From Paralvinella palmiformis (taxonomy: Eukaryota > Annelida > Polychaeta > Terebellida > Alvinellidae): a stretch of DNA of 64,000 bases. The DNA lies in contig JAODUP010000577.1 of the NCBI GenBank assembly GCA_025642065.1, forward strand, positions 372,501-436,500, written 5' to 3'. Numbering within the stretch: position 1 is the stretch's first letter; the number at the start of each line of letters is the position of its first letter. The translations under genes were made by a program, and so were the position numbers. The notes under the pieces were generated by a model. That model was given only the letters and a program-made list of their open reading frames with translations. It was not told the DNA's origin and did no database searches. Positions 1-11,204 of the stretch are shown piece after piece.

Positions 1-464
1 GCCCCCACACGATTGATAACGGAAGTTATCTGTAAAACAACAAAATGTGCTTGGGTCATATAATTCTCACCGGTTAATAAATGATGAGTTGTCATTTAGT
101 ATCTATTTCTCAGAAGAAATAAATTTATTGCAGTATTTTCTGTGTTTCCGTATCTCGTTACCAAGTATCACAGTCATCACGTTGTAACGTTATGAATTAT
201 CGGTCACAGGAAGATAAACTTCTTGGCTTCATTCGACGATGTGATGGTTTCTGTTTGAGTTCAGTTTACTATACCATGTTGTTACGGGTTAGTTATGATG
301 CTAACTTGGAAAACTCAGTCAGTCGTCTAACACACCCGTGGACATTTTGCCAAACATTTCAAGCAGAAATAGATTACTGATGCAGTCGATATGTATACGG
401 TACAGTGACAGACGATCGAGTGATAAAAGTGGCCCACAGATCTAAAACTTTGTTACAGTCCAAG

Positions 465-492
465 GTGTGTGTGTGTGTGTGTGTGTGTGTGT
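465..492. repeat. (GT)n microsatellite
   Basis: Uninterrupted GT dinucleotide run. Short open frames over it on both strands encode Cys-Val or Thr-His dipeptides and are artefacts. Confidence 0.97.
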
Positions 493-1100
493 TGTATGTG
501 TGTTCGCTACTATGTAGCACGTGTCTGAAAACACAGAGAACATGTCTGGACAGCATATTGCTTCACGTTCTTGACATCCCTCCATGAATATTTTTATTTT
601 GTAAACAACGCCGTATAAATGTTTTATCCAAGTCATTCAGGACGCAACAGAGATGTTTTTTCCCCCTCCAATTTATCACGACTAGTATAGGGAGTGTTGC
701 GCTAAATGTCTACCTATCTACATCAATTGACAATGTGCTTATCTATCCAGATGCTACCTTTGTGTGATTTATCTGCTTAGCATTAAGCTGTTAGATTTAG
801 AAGTTGCTATTTCGTGCCACGATGCCTTCCATAAGTATTGTGTGTGTGTGGGGGATTTCTGGTGATTACTTTAGGGGTATTTGTCATACCCGAAAAGACA
901 GTACAGTGTGTTATGCAAAACAAAAGTATTTATGACTAAGTCAGATAATTTGCCTTTATATAATTTTATTTTTGCTATGAATAATAAGTCTGGTAAGGTG
1001 ACATTAAACAGATATATTTTGGCAGAGTAATTTTAATTTAAAATTGTCTTTGGTAAACTCAAGGAGCCCCATTATATCAGACATATGGCTTGTTCTGTTA

Positions 1101-1208
1101 GAAATAGCGAAGTCAGTGATGAAACAACCTTTAGATATTCCCATGCCGAGATTCGAACACAGGTGGTAGTGATCTGTGGTCCAACACGCTAGACCATGGA
1201 GACGCCCA
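1101..1208 (-). mobile_element. SINE family A, copy 1 (5' part)
   Basis: On the minus strand this reads as the tRNA-like head and start of the body of the window's commonest SINE. It has a GGCGTCTCC start, a TGGTCTAGCGTG A-box-like segment, the ACCACAGATCACTACCACC core and a GTTCGAATCTCGG B box. The 3' body and the ATC-rich tail are missing or diverged, so this is a truncated copy. Confidence 0.85.
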
Positions 1209-1298
1209 CTTCATTTGTGAACAATTGGAAGAATGTTATTTTATATTAAGAAAAATCTACTATTTTAGTTTTCTAGACTACATATATGTAACTGATAG

Positions 1299-1302
<4 letters not shown>

Positions 1303-1337
<35 letters not shown>
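1303..1337. repeat. (TA)n microsatellite
   Basis: Pure TA dinucleotide run of about 35 bases. Confidence 0.97.
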
Positions 1338-1339
<2 letters not shown>

Positions 1340-2728
1340 TTGTAATAGTGATTCGAAAGAAAAAAATCTGCTATTTATTTATGATAAAGATGTGTCAGTT
1401 CATCCAAAGGCAGAAAATTACTTAAAATATAGCACCACAGTTTTGAATTCACTTCAAAGGAAACTTTTTATAAAATATATTTTTTAAAGTTGGCTAAACT
1501 AGAATGCACAAGAAATTCTTTATTAAAAATTTAGATCTCATTCATAAATGTACTGAAGCTTAGCTTATGCTTTGCTTAATGCCCTTCTCCAACTCTGGGT
1601 CAACGCTTTGATGTCTTTGATGGTATTTTGTTAAATGTTCCTTGCACTTGACAGTGTTGTTGTTCTTCTTGTTGCGATTGTTGTTGTTGTGACTTCGTTT
1701 GTTGATGTTTAACCATTAGAAGCTCGGCGCCCAGAAGATATTTTCCTATGATGCATTAAAAGCTGATGTGGCTGCAATGCGAATTGCGTTTGGTGAGCGT
1801 TGACATCCACCCACACGAATCTCGGCGACGACTGACAGTGTTCACATACCCAGCCTGTGATGTGTTCTTTTGTGGACAGACCGCGATTCTCGGTGCTCAA
1901 ATTCGTGGCTGCCATGTGAAAATAACCGGAGAAAAGCACGCATGCACGCACAGACACCTGATTACTGAAGTGTGACCAATGTGAGGGCATTGCTGTCAGC
2001 GCTATGGTCGGAGCTGGCGATCGTTGTTAAAATCATACGTCCCGCAATGAAATGGCACAGAAATCTCGGGGTGAATGGCTGTCTATGAAGCAAGGAAGTA
2101 CGACATTTTCTCGCTCTCTGAGTCTGTACTGTCAAACAAAATAGACACCTCTGCTCGGCATTCGGTGTGTGTATGTGAGTGTCTGTGTAACAATTGCACC
2201 GTCAACGAGGGGCCACCCAGCCCAGTGTGACGGCACAGAACTGATAGTTAGTTATAGCCTAGCCTATTAGGCCCAGTGAGTCTACATGTCTCGGAAGTTG
2301 GAAATGTGTGTGAAAGATACCCATTGGGTTCAGGCTGTAGTAGTTTGTAAAATGGAGAAACTAGCTTTGAGTGGTTTCGCTGGAGATCTGTCTTGATCTG
2401 TCGGTTCTCCCGGTTCGCGGATCCTGCAGGCATTACTAACTGGCCTATATCAGTGTATGTGTTTGTGTGTGTGTGTGTGTGCACAGATACTCACGACTCG
2501 CGTAGCCCCCCCTTTCTCTTCTGAGTATTTTCAAGTGTGTGCCTCACCTTTTAGTCATGCAGCCTCTTTGTGAATTTCACGTCAAGTGAAAGAGGAGATT
2601 GGCTAGAGAGAAGAAGGAAAAAAAACCTGCCCGAGGGCTGCGAAATGTAGTTGTCGAAATTCTGAGAGATTACAGCGTGAAGCGCGATCTAACGTTTACG
2701 GACACTGGAATACCGCTTCTGTGTTTAT

Positions 2729-3300
2729 GGATATTTCCAATATTGACAGGTTTGTCTTTTGATACGATGTGAATATCACGGTCTTGGATATTTCCCATAT
2801 TGACAGGTTTGTCTTTTGATACGATGTGAATATCACGGTCTTGGATATTTCCCATATTGACAGGTTTGTCTTTTGATACGATGTGAATATCACGGTCTTG
2901 GATATTTCCAATATTGACAGGTTTGTCTTTTGATACGATGTGAATATCACGGTCTTGGATATTTCCAATATTGACAGGTTTGTCTTTTGATACGATGTGA
3001 ATATCACGGTCTTGGATATTTCCAATATTGACAGGTTTGTCTTTTGATACGATGTGAATATCACGGTCTTGGATATTACCAATATTGACAGGTTTGTCTT
3101 TTGATACGATGTGAATATCACGGTCTTGGATATTTCCAATATTGACAGGTTTGTCTTTTGATACGATGTGAATATCACGGTCTTGGATATTACCAATATT
3201 GACAGGTTTGTCTTTTGATACGATGTGAATATCACGGTCTTGGATATTTCCCATATTGATTGGTTTATCTTTTGATACGATGCGAATACCGCCGTCTTGG
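2729..3300. repeat. 57-bp minisatellite, about 10 copies
   Basis: A 57-bp unit recurs head to tail: the word GATACGATG appears at 2761, 2818, 2875, 2932, 2989, 3046, 3103, 3160 and 3217, with a variant at about 3274. Copies are nearly identical and differ mainly at two sites (TTCC/TACC and CCAT/CAAT). Since 57 is a multiple of three, the array stays open on the minus strand in two frames. One of them repeats the 19-residue unit DRDIHIVSKDKPVNIGNIQ. The outermost copies are the most diverged. I see no splice sites or promoter tying the frame to a gene, so a non-coding minisatellite is the default reading. Confidence 0.95.
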
Positions 3301-4404
3301 CGATTCTTGTAAGTTGTCAGTAATATTTCGATCATTGTTTGGTCCTTACCCTGTCGAACATGCCGTTACAGGGGTTCGTTTTCACCCGCTAAATGTTGTT
3401 TTTGTCGAATGATTTATGTTCGAGTGAACATTTGGTTATATTATTTCGGTTAGACTTTGGTATGTAAGCTTAGTACACCTTTCATGAATTAAACAACAGC
3501 TCGTTTGGGCTCATATTACCCGACCAAATGTCTGGTTTTGGTGCATTTAAGTCTCTTGCCACCACTGAATATTCTCTCGCCAGGAATGTTTATATCATAT
3601 ATGATGTACGGTCTATCATTGGCATGTATGTAGTATGCCAGTCGTAGTTAGTTGCGGTCCCCTTATTCGTCATTGATGGTTTGTCTCGTTTTGGATCCGA
3701 CATGTTTGATGCCGGATGCAGTTTGATTTGTCACTCCGTTGTGAAGAAGTTCTGTCCCTTGAGGAGCCGATGTCGTCCAGGTCAAGTGAGACAAGTCCCC
3801 GGGGCCGAGAAATACCATTGTGTTACCTGGTGATGCAACCGCCTAACTCACCGGTAGAGCGATTGGGCCTACGATATAGGTACGGAGGCGAAACACCTGT
3901 ACCGGTAACGAGAGAGAATTTGATCACTCCACCTAAGCGGGTCATCAGGTTTGGTGTCATTATAGACTATGGGCTGTTAGGGGCTGATTAGTCTAATAAA
4001 AATTGCCGAAAGTTTGTTGTATTAGCCTTGGAAGACAGCAGTGTCAGTTTACACAAGTGTGCGTCGAGCAAACAATAAATGGTCGCTGTGTGGCACACGT
4101 CACTCTCTCTCTCCTATGCTGTCTTCCAAACTGCATCGACTATCAGCCAGTATTTCATGCAGGCATTCACTTAAGAGTTAAGCGAGATGAAAGTTGTTGA
4201 TGATGTACTTAGGGTCACAGTGATCTAGATCATGCTCTTAGAGGTGATTGTCGAATTTCGGATAATAGTGCCATTCTCCAGTTTCAGTAAAAGTCCAGTT
4301 GGTAGAATTCAGAGGTTAAAGTATCAGGATTTGCCTATTGTGAGTGAAACCATTTTTCTGTTTGGATACCAAGGATTGTGCTTCAGTGTTTGTGTTTGTT
4401 TCAG
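3301..4404. other. Upstream region of the histidine-rich exon
   Basis: No repeat element is recognised here. A 91-codon frame at 3716-3991 (+) has no codon pattern or motif supporting it. The stretch ends at TTTGTTTCAG (to 4404), a good splice-acceptor-like sequence that could start an exon at 4405 carrying the 5' UTR of the coding exon at 4586. A promoter may lie here but no core element is convincing. Confidence 0.3.
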
Positions 4405-4585
4405 GGATCTGTTCAAGCAACATGTAACCAGCAAAACATTCGTTTGCCATGTCATAATTTGACACCGTGGATACGCAATTAGAATAAACTGTGAACCCTT
4501 TTCCGTTGAACTGGACGTTTTGTTGGGGGTTTTCACGTGGTTGGTGGCAACCTGTTGCCTCGACGACGGACCAACGGATGCATGA

Positions 4586-4851
4586 ATGGACACAATGGTG
4601 CTGGAGAAGCAGGACAGCGGCATCTCCCTGTCTATGGTAGGTATCGAGGGACATGATGGGAAGATGTCCGAAATCGAATCGGCATCTTCTGAACATTTGA
4701 ACTGTGCTCACGGCGAACACGTGCACTCGCATCATGATCACGACGAACTGGACGATCATCACCACCATCACAGCAATGGGGCTGTGGGAGATTACACCAG
4801 TGATGATGTTCACATTCCACTGCATAAGAGTGTCTGTTGCGCCCTCTGCAG
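4586..4851 (+). CDS. Histidine-rich first coding exon of an unassigned gene
   Basis: The ATG at 4586 is directly preceded by an in-frame TGA (4583-4585), so the frame opens here. A second ATG at 4595 has a better start context. The exon encodes 88 residues plus two bases of the next codon and stops at a strong donor, CTGCAG|GTGAGT. The peptide is acidic and then His-rich: HSHHDHDELDDHHHHH sits at about residues 48-63, and it ends VCCALCR. Such histidine runs bind Zn, Cu or Ni in many proteins, including zinc-transporter N-terminal regions, but no transporter helix follows within sight. The end phase (2) matches exon 48401, which starts with one base, giving an Arg codon AG|A. It may therefore be the 5' exon of the coiled-coil gene, or exon 1 of another gene. 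Antisense frames here are shadows of the His codons. Confidence 0.6.
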
Positions 4852-5230
4852 GTGAGTGCTAGAATTATGATTCGGTGGTGGTATTGGTGGTGGTGGTGGG
4901 GGAGGTTCGTACTCATCTAATCCCGATAACCAGCTGTTTGATTGAGATTTCTTCAACCAGTCCATTTGAGTGGATGATGGATTGTATCCAGATGGTCGAC
5001 TTCCGGATAGCATTTATTTATTCATCATCATAATTCTGAATATCCGGTGTTAGTACGTCACAGGTGGTGTGACGATCCTCCGGAGATCACTCTGTGATAA
5101 AACACACATGACACACACATGTTACTATGTCAATTGTTATCACAGAATGTAACATGACACCAGCTTGTAGATGTCGTGGGCATAGAAAAAGTGTGTTTTT
5201 GTGGGGGTCTGCAGTGTAGTGGAGGGGTCA

Positions 5231-5231
<1 letters not shown>

Positions 5232-5280
<49 letters not shown>
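5232..5280. repeat. (TA)n microsatellite
   Basis: Pure TA run of about 49 bases, followed by a GCGTGTG stretch. Confidence 0.97.
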
Positions 5281-5283
<3 letters not shown>

Positions 5284-5397
5284 TGTGTTACGTTAGGTTT
5301 TGTTATGATGCAACTCCTGTGAATGTTTTTAACAGTGCATCACTTGGCACTGGCACACAGATTCATAAATGATGATTACAGCATATGCATGGTCTTT

Positions 5398-5400
<3 letters not shown>

Positions 5401-5436
<36 letters not shown>
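5401..5436. repeat. (GA)n microsatellite
   Basis: Pure GA run of about 36 bases. Confidence 0.97.
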
Positions 5437-5440
<4 letters not shown>

Positions 5441-6313
5441 TCTTCTAAGACGTTCAGTATCTTTATCAGTTCCTGTCCTTGCTGGATCAGTCAGCCCACT
5501 TAAAGCTACTTTAAACAGCTGTCAGATGCTATGAGTAGATGCTAACATTGCTTAGCTCATAAGTCTTTGGGGCCATCCTATATACAATCGTCAGACACTG
5601 TGTGACATTCGTCTAGTTTATGTTATATGTCTGTTTAACACATTTCATTAACACTTGTCGAGTAGCACATGCTAGCAGGATAAATACCGGGTGATTTACA
5701 TTTAGTGGACAGCTGTACATCACAGGTGTCATGGGTAAACAAAACAAAGCTGGATGTTTACATCAGGTTGTTGTTGTTGTTGCTGCTGCTGTTCCTGCTG
5801 CTGTTGCTAGTCCTGCTACAGCTGCTATTGTTTTATGTTGCTATTGCTAATCTGGTAATACCCACTGTTAACAGAATTAACACTGCATAATGGAAAACAG
5901 ATTCTTGTAAATATTTATAGGGACAAAATTATTTATATAGAAAACTGTATTGGCTTTTTAAATAATAAGTGAGCTATTTTAAAAATGAAACATTCCTCTC
6001 TAACATTAATGTGTTGTATTTTTAATAATTGTTACATTTTTAGAGACTTTTTTCCATATTTGTTTTTACTGAGATTTTCCAAAGAATAAAGAGCACATTA
6101 GATTGTATTATAATAATAGTAATAACAATAATAATAATCCCAAACGGTCAGATTTTACAGAACAACGATCTTAACTGTAATTACCAGATTACGGTATTTC
6201 TCACAGGTCCCTGAGGGCTTCAAAGGTTGAAGCCTTTTGAGTGTCATTGCTCTTAAGAAGGTACATTTTGGTAATAGTAATGAGAGATATTACTAAAGCA
6301 TCCTTATTACCAG

Positions 6314-6429
6314 GATACGTTCAAAGGTGTTCAATGACACCCAAAGTCCAATTAGAAATGTTGAACAGTGAATATTATTTACTCAAAATAAAGAAAGAAA
6401 TCGAAAAAAATGTAAACACCCTTCAACAG
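6314..6429 (+). CDS. Weak candidate exon with coiled-coil-like peptide
   Basis: A segment opens after TATTACCAG and closes at a good donor, CAACAG|GTGAGG. The reading frame (two leading bases, then 38 codons) gives a Lys/Glu-rich peptide that includes YYLLKIKKEIEKNVNTLQQ, which looks helical. Its start phase (needs one base from the previous exon) does not match the end of exon 4586-4851, and the acceptor lacks a good pyrimidine tract. It could be a chance frame in AT-rich DNA. Confidence 0.15.
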
Positions 6430-7554
6430 GTGAGGTTTAAGAGCAGTTTCAAGACTTCAAGATATGATGCAATTATGTTTACTAATCTCACAACCTATTC
6501 CACAAGGTAAATACAATTATACCAAATCTTAAGCCACGGTCTATAAAAGACTTATGCCAAGACCTTTACGTCTACAGTAACTTACTCAACAAAATTATCT
6601 GGAATTTTTAGATGACTTTCTAACAAAAACAAAATGCTTCAGGTATTTAGGCTACACTGAGCCATTGTTTGATATACAAATTGCTAGGGAAAAATCGTGA
6701 AACCAACCTATCTATTTCGAGATTTGTTGCACTTCACAGGCAGCTAAGTGCATGGTTTTGAATGATGGAGGCGATATGATCACATTTTCGAGTGTTAGTC
6801 GTTTTACAACCGAAAATCGTTTGGAATTTGATGAAGACAGTTGATGTGATAATCAGATGTTTCTTATACAAAACAGCCACAACAATCTATATAAAACGTC
6901 GCAAAGACATGGACCATTATTCTAACAACAGCTTCTCGTGTGTTGACAGTGGGTGTTCTTTAAAGATGGTTGTAGGCAATCTCACATGCTCTAAATGGTA
7001 TGGTGATTCATATTAGAATATTTGCCAAACATAACCCCTGATGTTTTATCAAACCAATGAGGGTTTATATGAAGATTCATCAGTGTGCACTGTTGGCGTT
7101 TTTAATAATCAACATGCGTTTTATCATCAAAATCATCATCATTCCGATTTAGCTGATGTTCGAGGCAGCTGTAGATAATTATCTGCCGTACAATGTTCCA
7201 CCATCTCCAACAAAGAGGAAACATTTGATAAACCTTCAGCATCCAGTCATGTTATATACATCCGTGTGTTAAATATCCATGTATAGGTGAAGTTTAATGC
7301 CTTAATATCACTTCTAGAGGATGTGGTTATATATCGTGTGGATCTCAACCCTTGTCAGACTGCCAATAATGAAGAATTCTGCACCAAACAATTCCTGTCT
7401 CTGTCAGAACGGAGTTTGTCATATATATAACTCTGTAGGTGACAGTTTTGGTGACAATCGGTGACTTTGTTACAATTGCTGATTTATAAACTAAAACAAA
7501 ACCTTCAGTTATCATACTTGCCTTTATCTGTAGGGACTCGGCAGTAAATCATGG

Positions 7555-7738
7555 GGCGCCTCCGTGGTCTAGCGGTAGCGTGCTGGACCACAGATCACTA
7601 CCACCCGAGTTCGAATCCCAGAGTTGGCATATCTGAAGGTTGTTTCGTCTTTCACTTCGTCTCATTACCTTTGGAAGTTGCTCGGCCCATTTAGCCTACC
7701 TTGTGCACAAAAGTGGCCGTAAAACATCAATCATCACT
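7555..7738 (+). mobile_element. SINE family A, copy 2 (near full length)
   Basis: Good example of the family. The tRNA-like head has TGGTCTAGCGGTAGCG as A box and GAGTTCGAATCCC as B box. The body follows (TGTTTCGTCTTTCACTTCG, then TTTGGAAGTTGCTCGGCCC, then TTGTGCACAAAAGTGGCCG), and the element ends AAAACATCAATCATCA. No protein is encoded; such elements are copied by LINE enzymes. Confidence 0.9.
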
Positions 7739-8332
7739 CAGCAATAAATCTCTTCACAATGAAGATGGATACATTATCAACAAGTTACATATTATATTTT
7801 TTACCTATTTTAATTTTTTCCATTTTGTGATGATTTTGTGCTTTACAAAGAAATAATATATTATTATTATTATTGTAATATGGATAAAAGATGTTAGGCT
7901 GCGTATTGACAGATGGTTGAATGCTGTCTCTGACGGTGACTTGGAAATATTTGCAACATGTCAAAGACTTGACTTGAATCTAACATATTTTTTATTACCT
8001 TAATAGACATTGCACACCTCTCTCTGTGTGTGTGTGTGTGATCTTTCTTGTGCTAATCTCGTTTCCTTAGGGGGCCACCCCGAAGGCTAAATATCCCAGG
8101 TGTGATCAGTTTGTAAACTCGCTCACTCATGTTGTGTTTCACAGAAGCAGGACAATAGTTATGGTATTGTATATTTTTGTATTGTCTGTGTACCATGGAG
8201 TATGTGTGTTTGAGGCATCAGATATTTGTGAACAGTTTAAGTAGATTTAATTAGAGGAAGTTAAATACATTATATATATATATATTAGACCATAGACGTA
8301 ATGCCTAACAGAGAGACACGTAGAGACAAATT
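7739..8332. other. Non-coding spacer
   Basis: AT-rich sequence with a short (GT)n at about 8025-8041 and a (TA)n at about 8270-8286. A weak match to the 3' part of SINE family B (GGCTAAATATCCCAGG to GCTCACTCA) lies at about 8070-8130. No exon is seen. Confidence 0.4.
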
Positions 8333-8345
8333 GTACACACACACA

Positions 8346-8377
<32 letters not shown>

Positions 8378-8400
8378 TGTGTGTGTGTATGTATGTGTGT
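8333..8400. repeat. Compound CA/CT/GT microsatellite
   Basis: A run of CA, then CT, then GT repeats, immediately upstream of dispersed repeat E. The 143-codon frame across it (8301-8732) reads through the microsatellite and is not accepted as coding. Confidence 0.9.
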
Positions 8401-8563
8401 GGAGGGGGAGAGGATGTAAAATTACCATCCCACGACCAGCTCATTTTCACTTCTGTTTAAGTATCAGCAGTTTTCACCGAACTTCACGGTTCAGTTACCC
8501 ATTCGACCATAAAGTCACAAAGCCACAGTATCCATCACCAGATATCCCATCCCTTCTTTCCTA
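8401..8563 (+). repeat. Dispersed repeat E, copy 1
   Basis: Shares an ordered series of words with 54660-54810: ACCATCC, GTTTTCACC, AGTCACAAAG or GGTCACAAAG, then AGTATCCATCACC and a TATTC or TATCC ending. Both copies are on the plus strand and both follow a GT-rich microsatellite. I see no tRNA-like head, terminal inverted repeat or frame, so the class is unknown. Confidence 0.65.
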
Positions 8564-9570
8564 TTTAACAACTCCCCTCATCAGCATATCATATCTGTAC
8601 CTTCACTGGACCAGTTGTTTGGCTGGTGGTGGGTGGTATATTTTGGGTAGATGCCAGGCGGCTGGTGAGGACATTAAACGCTTAGGATTCCACTTCAGAC
8701 CAAGACCTGGTTTGCCAATTGTAGGTAATTAAAATGATTTATGTCGTGGTCTTAGTATTTAATCATCCCAGGAGTGGTAGGTGGACACTTATCAATAGTG
8801 CAAATGTCCGTGGCATGTTTCATCCATCACAGTAAGAGTCCAATATGACTCAACAGCTGCTTCCTCCAGACAGTAGCCCATTTGACTGCATGATGACTAT
8901 TAGCCCAGCGTGATCCATGAAGAGTTTATTATGTAATTCATGTGCTAGGAATAATAGGTTTACTTAACAAGCGCTGCCCTGGCGTTAGTCAAGGTTAACC
9001 ATTATGGTATACCTGTATAAACTATTAGATACAAATAGGTTTCGTATATTAACAAGTGCTAGTATTTCATTCTTCTCTATGGGAGCTCCATGTTTATCGG
9101 ACCTCCTTGGTCACCATCGAATTTCTACGCTCATATATGAAGCTCCTAACAAATGGTTTGTTTAAAGTAAAGTGGGCCACACAAAGCGTGGCTGATTGAA
9201 AAAAAAACCAACTGCGAATGCCCATAGGTCTCTCATTCTCTCTCTCCAACCGTGGCACCATTTAGTTAGGGCCATTGGCTGGCTTTAATGAATCCGATTT
9301 GATACACTCGTGCATGGCCAGTGTTAGTGAGTAGATAGGGTGCCCCAATGTTCATTCTTTTAGAAAATCTCGGAAGCCCTGATGTCGTTCGACACAAAGG
9401 GCTACTTCTGTGTTGATGTGACTGGGACAAGTTTGTCCAGGTCGTGCGAGGTCAAGATGGCTGTGTTCTTCCAGGCGTTTCACCTCATTGAAATACTATC
9501 TATCAGGTTAATAATAATACAGCTTTAGGTGTAATGAGCGGTGCTGGGGTGGTGGGGGTGGTGGTGAGGC

Positions 9571-9598
9571 AACACACGCGCGCGCGCGCGCACACAGA
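9571..9598. repeat. (CA)(CG)(CA) alternating tract
   Basis: Alternating purine-pyrimidine tract with a CG core flanked by CA repeats, the kind of sequence that can adopt Z-DNA. Confidence 0.9.
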
Positions 9599-9658
9599 GT
9601 CAGCTGGGAATACAAGGCCAGTCACTACTTAGAATTTTATCATTGCTTACTTTAATTA

Positions 9659-9661
<3 letters not shown>

Positions 9662-9734
<73 letters not shown>
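9662..9734. repeat. Compound (CT)n(TA)n microsatellite
   Basis: About 33 bases of CT, a short TTTC break, then about 36 bases of TA. The CT-then-TA order on the plus strand recurs at 31161, 47848, 54285 and 55458. Confidence 0.95.
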
Positions 9735-9741
<7 letters not shown>

Positions 9742-9967
9742 CACTCGGTTTCTAGAGTACACTTCGGAAATTATGGGAGTTTTTCAAAATAAACAAAATT
9801 AGGGAAAACATAAAAGTAAAAGAATAGTCAGGTGATTTGACAGTAACGTGACTCTGGAAGGAAATAGTCTCTATATTACTATTAGATAATCTGTACCATT
9901 GCGTATAATGTAAAGATAGATGTATGCCATAACGATGGTCCATTTAATTCTTTGGAGACATTCAAGG

Positions 9968-10130
9968 CCTTCCAATGGTGCAGTGGTTAGATCATTGTGT
10001 TGCAAATTTAGTGGTTGTAGGTTCGAATGCGGCTCGCACCTGTGTTTGCGGGATGTATTTCCCTAGACAGTCAGTCACCCCTTGGCTCTATGTTCCAGAT
10101 AGGTCAAATGTCGAGGCTAAACTTAAAGAC
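9968..10130 (+). mobile_element. SINE family B, copy 1
   Basis: tRNA-like head with AATGGTGCAGTGGTTAGATC as A-box region and GTTCGAATGC as B box. The family body follows (CACCTGTGTTTGCGGGATG, TATTTCCCTAGACAG) and the 3' words GTTCCAGATAGGTC and GAGGCTAAAC. The 79-codon frame at 9975-10214 merely runs through it. Confidence 0.8.
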
Positions 10131-10208
10131 ATCGACATGCTTCTTTCTCCAATGAGAGTTGAGTGTTGCCACAATAATATTATCCGATTGCTGAAGGCAT
10201 CCAGTTTT

Positions 10209-10783
10209 AGTTAAAGGGACGGACAGTCCACCCTCAGAAAATATTTTTTAAATATTAATAATAATCACGAAATATACCTTATTTCATAGATATAGGGAAA
10301 TAATCCAAATTACTGGAGGGCTGCCATTGTGGCTGCATAGGAAGCCAGATTCGAAGGCTGGGAGGAGAAAACTGAAATGCTCTGATGTCACATTGGCGCT
10401 CTCTAGACTGACGCAGATTATAGTTTCTCTTGAGCGTTAATATCTGAGCCATTTTGAATCATCTTCCTCTTGTCAGGTTCCTTCTGGCTCAAACTGATAT
10501 GGTTGTATGTCATTCATGACGTAATATTAACAAAACAATGCTGTTTAGTTCTGGAATAATTCTTTGCTTACATTTGTTTACATGCTTTTGTAAGAGCTCT
10601 ACAGACTTCAGGTGAGCTGGATACGCTCAAGTGACATCAGCATTCAGGAGCTTCCAGTCTCTGTATAGCTTCCAAATGGTGGCGCCCACATGCCATTAAA
10701 AGTTGTTTTAATAGTATAGCTGTACTACTATTTTTTATTAGTATTAGCCCTGAAAATTTGAAATGAAAGTGGACCATCATCTC
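10209..10783 (+). mobile_element. MITE-like element M, copy 1
   Basis: The left end GTTAAAGGGACGGACAGTCC matches, inverted, the right end of copy 2 (GGACTATCCCTTTAAC), so the family has terminal inverted repeats of about 20-25 bp. The interior is about 80 percent alike by eye to 28745-29220, for example GAAGCCAGATTCGAAGGC, TATAGTTTCTCTTGAGCG and TGTTTACATGCTTTTGTA. There is no transposase frame. Length near 570 bp and TIRs suggest a non-autonomous DNA transposon; its superfamily is not assigned. Confidence 0.75.
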
Positions 10784-11014
10784 AAAGCGACATCTTGACC
10801 TGCTTACGTTTGTTCATCAAAGCTTAATGGTGTATTGTCTATTGTGTTGATGAAAATGGTGTACCATCATTCAGTTCATGTTTTTATATTGTTGTTTCGG
10901 TTATATCATGGTTATGCTATGTAGCTTATTTAATCACGGTTTATGATTGTGAAAATGGTACATGCATCAGTTTTGAAGCCCTTAAACACGAGTGGTAATG
11001 CCATCCACAGGTCG

Positions 11015-11204
11015 GGGTGCCTCCGTGGTCTAACGGTAGCATGTTTGACCACAGATCACTACCGCCCGTGTTCAAATCTCGGCGTGGGCACATCTGAAGG
11101 TTGTTTCATCTTTGACTTCGCTTCATTACCCTTGGAGGTCGCTGGGTCATTTAGCACTACCAAGTTTACAAAAGTGGCCGTAAAACATCAAGCATCATCA
11201 TCAT
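11015..11204 (+). mobile_element. SINE family A, copy 3 (full length)
   Basis: Complete head, body and tail: GGTGCCTCCGTGGTCTAACG, B box GTGTTCAAATCTCGG, body words GTTTCATCTTTGACTTCGC and AAAAGTGGCCGTAAAACATC, and a CATCATCATCATC tail. The 95-codon frame over it (10943-11230) is a by-product of the repeat. Confidence 0.9.

Larger units (their letters stand above)
1..2728. other. Non-genic stretch with one SINE and three microsatellites
   Basis: No exon with coding-like composition and paired splice sites is visible. The stretch holds a (GT)n tract at 465-492, a SINE at 1101-1208, a (TA)n tract at 1303-1337 and a short (GT)n at about 2462-2480. The part from about 1700 to 2450 looks less AT-rich and has more CpG than its surroundings. 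That could mark a promoter or older exon remnants, but no open frame there has believable boundaries. Confidence 0.5.
4852..7554. other. Intron-like region with microsatellites
   Basis: AT-rich sequence after the histidine-rich exon. It contains GGT-rich DNA at about 4870-4905, a (TA)n tract, a (GA)n tract, TTG/CTG triplets at about 5768-5830, and short ATA/AAT runs near 6110-6140. One weak exon-like segment (6314-6429) is described separately. Confidence 0.5.
8564..9964. other. Non-coding spacer with two microsatellites
   Basis: No exon is recognised. The stretch includes a compound CA/CG/CA tract at 9571-9598 and the compound (CT)n(TA)n at 9662-9734. Confidence 0.5.

Noticed and set aside
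2696..3235. Second minus-strand frame (179 codons) in the minisatellite
   Set aside because: Any 57-bp repeat without stops stays open; the frame is a by-product of the array.
4586..4851. Calling the histidine-rich exon a zinc transporter (SLC30)
   Set aside because: The His run alone is not diagnostic; no transmembrane exon or HxxxD motif was found downstream.
4316..4916. Minus-strand frames of 94-169 codons opposite the histidine-rich exon
   Set aside because: They mirror the CAT/CAC codons of the plus-strand exon; no splice or start evidence, and the plus exon ends at a strong donor.
8301..8732. 143-codon frame (+)
   Set aside because: Runs through a CT/GT microsatellite and dispersed repeat E; Leu-Ser and Cys-Val dipeptides only.
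11021..11085. Possible functional tRNA genes at SINE heads
   Set aside because: A and B boxes are present but the cloverleaf pairing is poor and the same head is followed by the same non-tRNA body many times, so these are SINEs.
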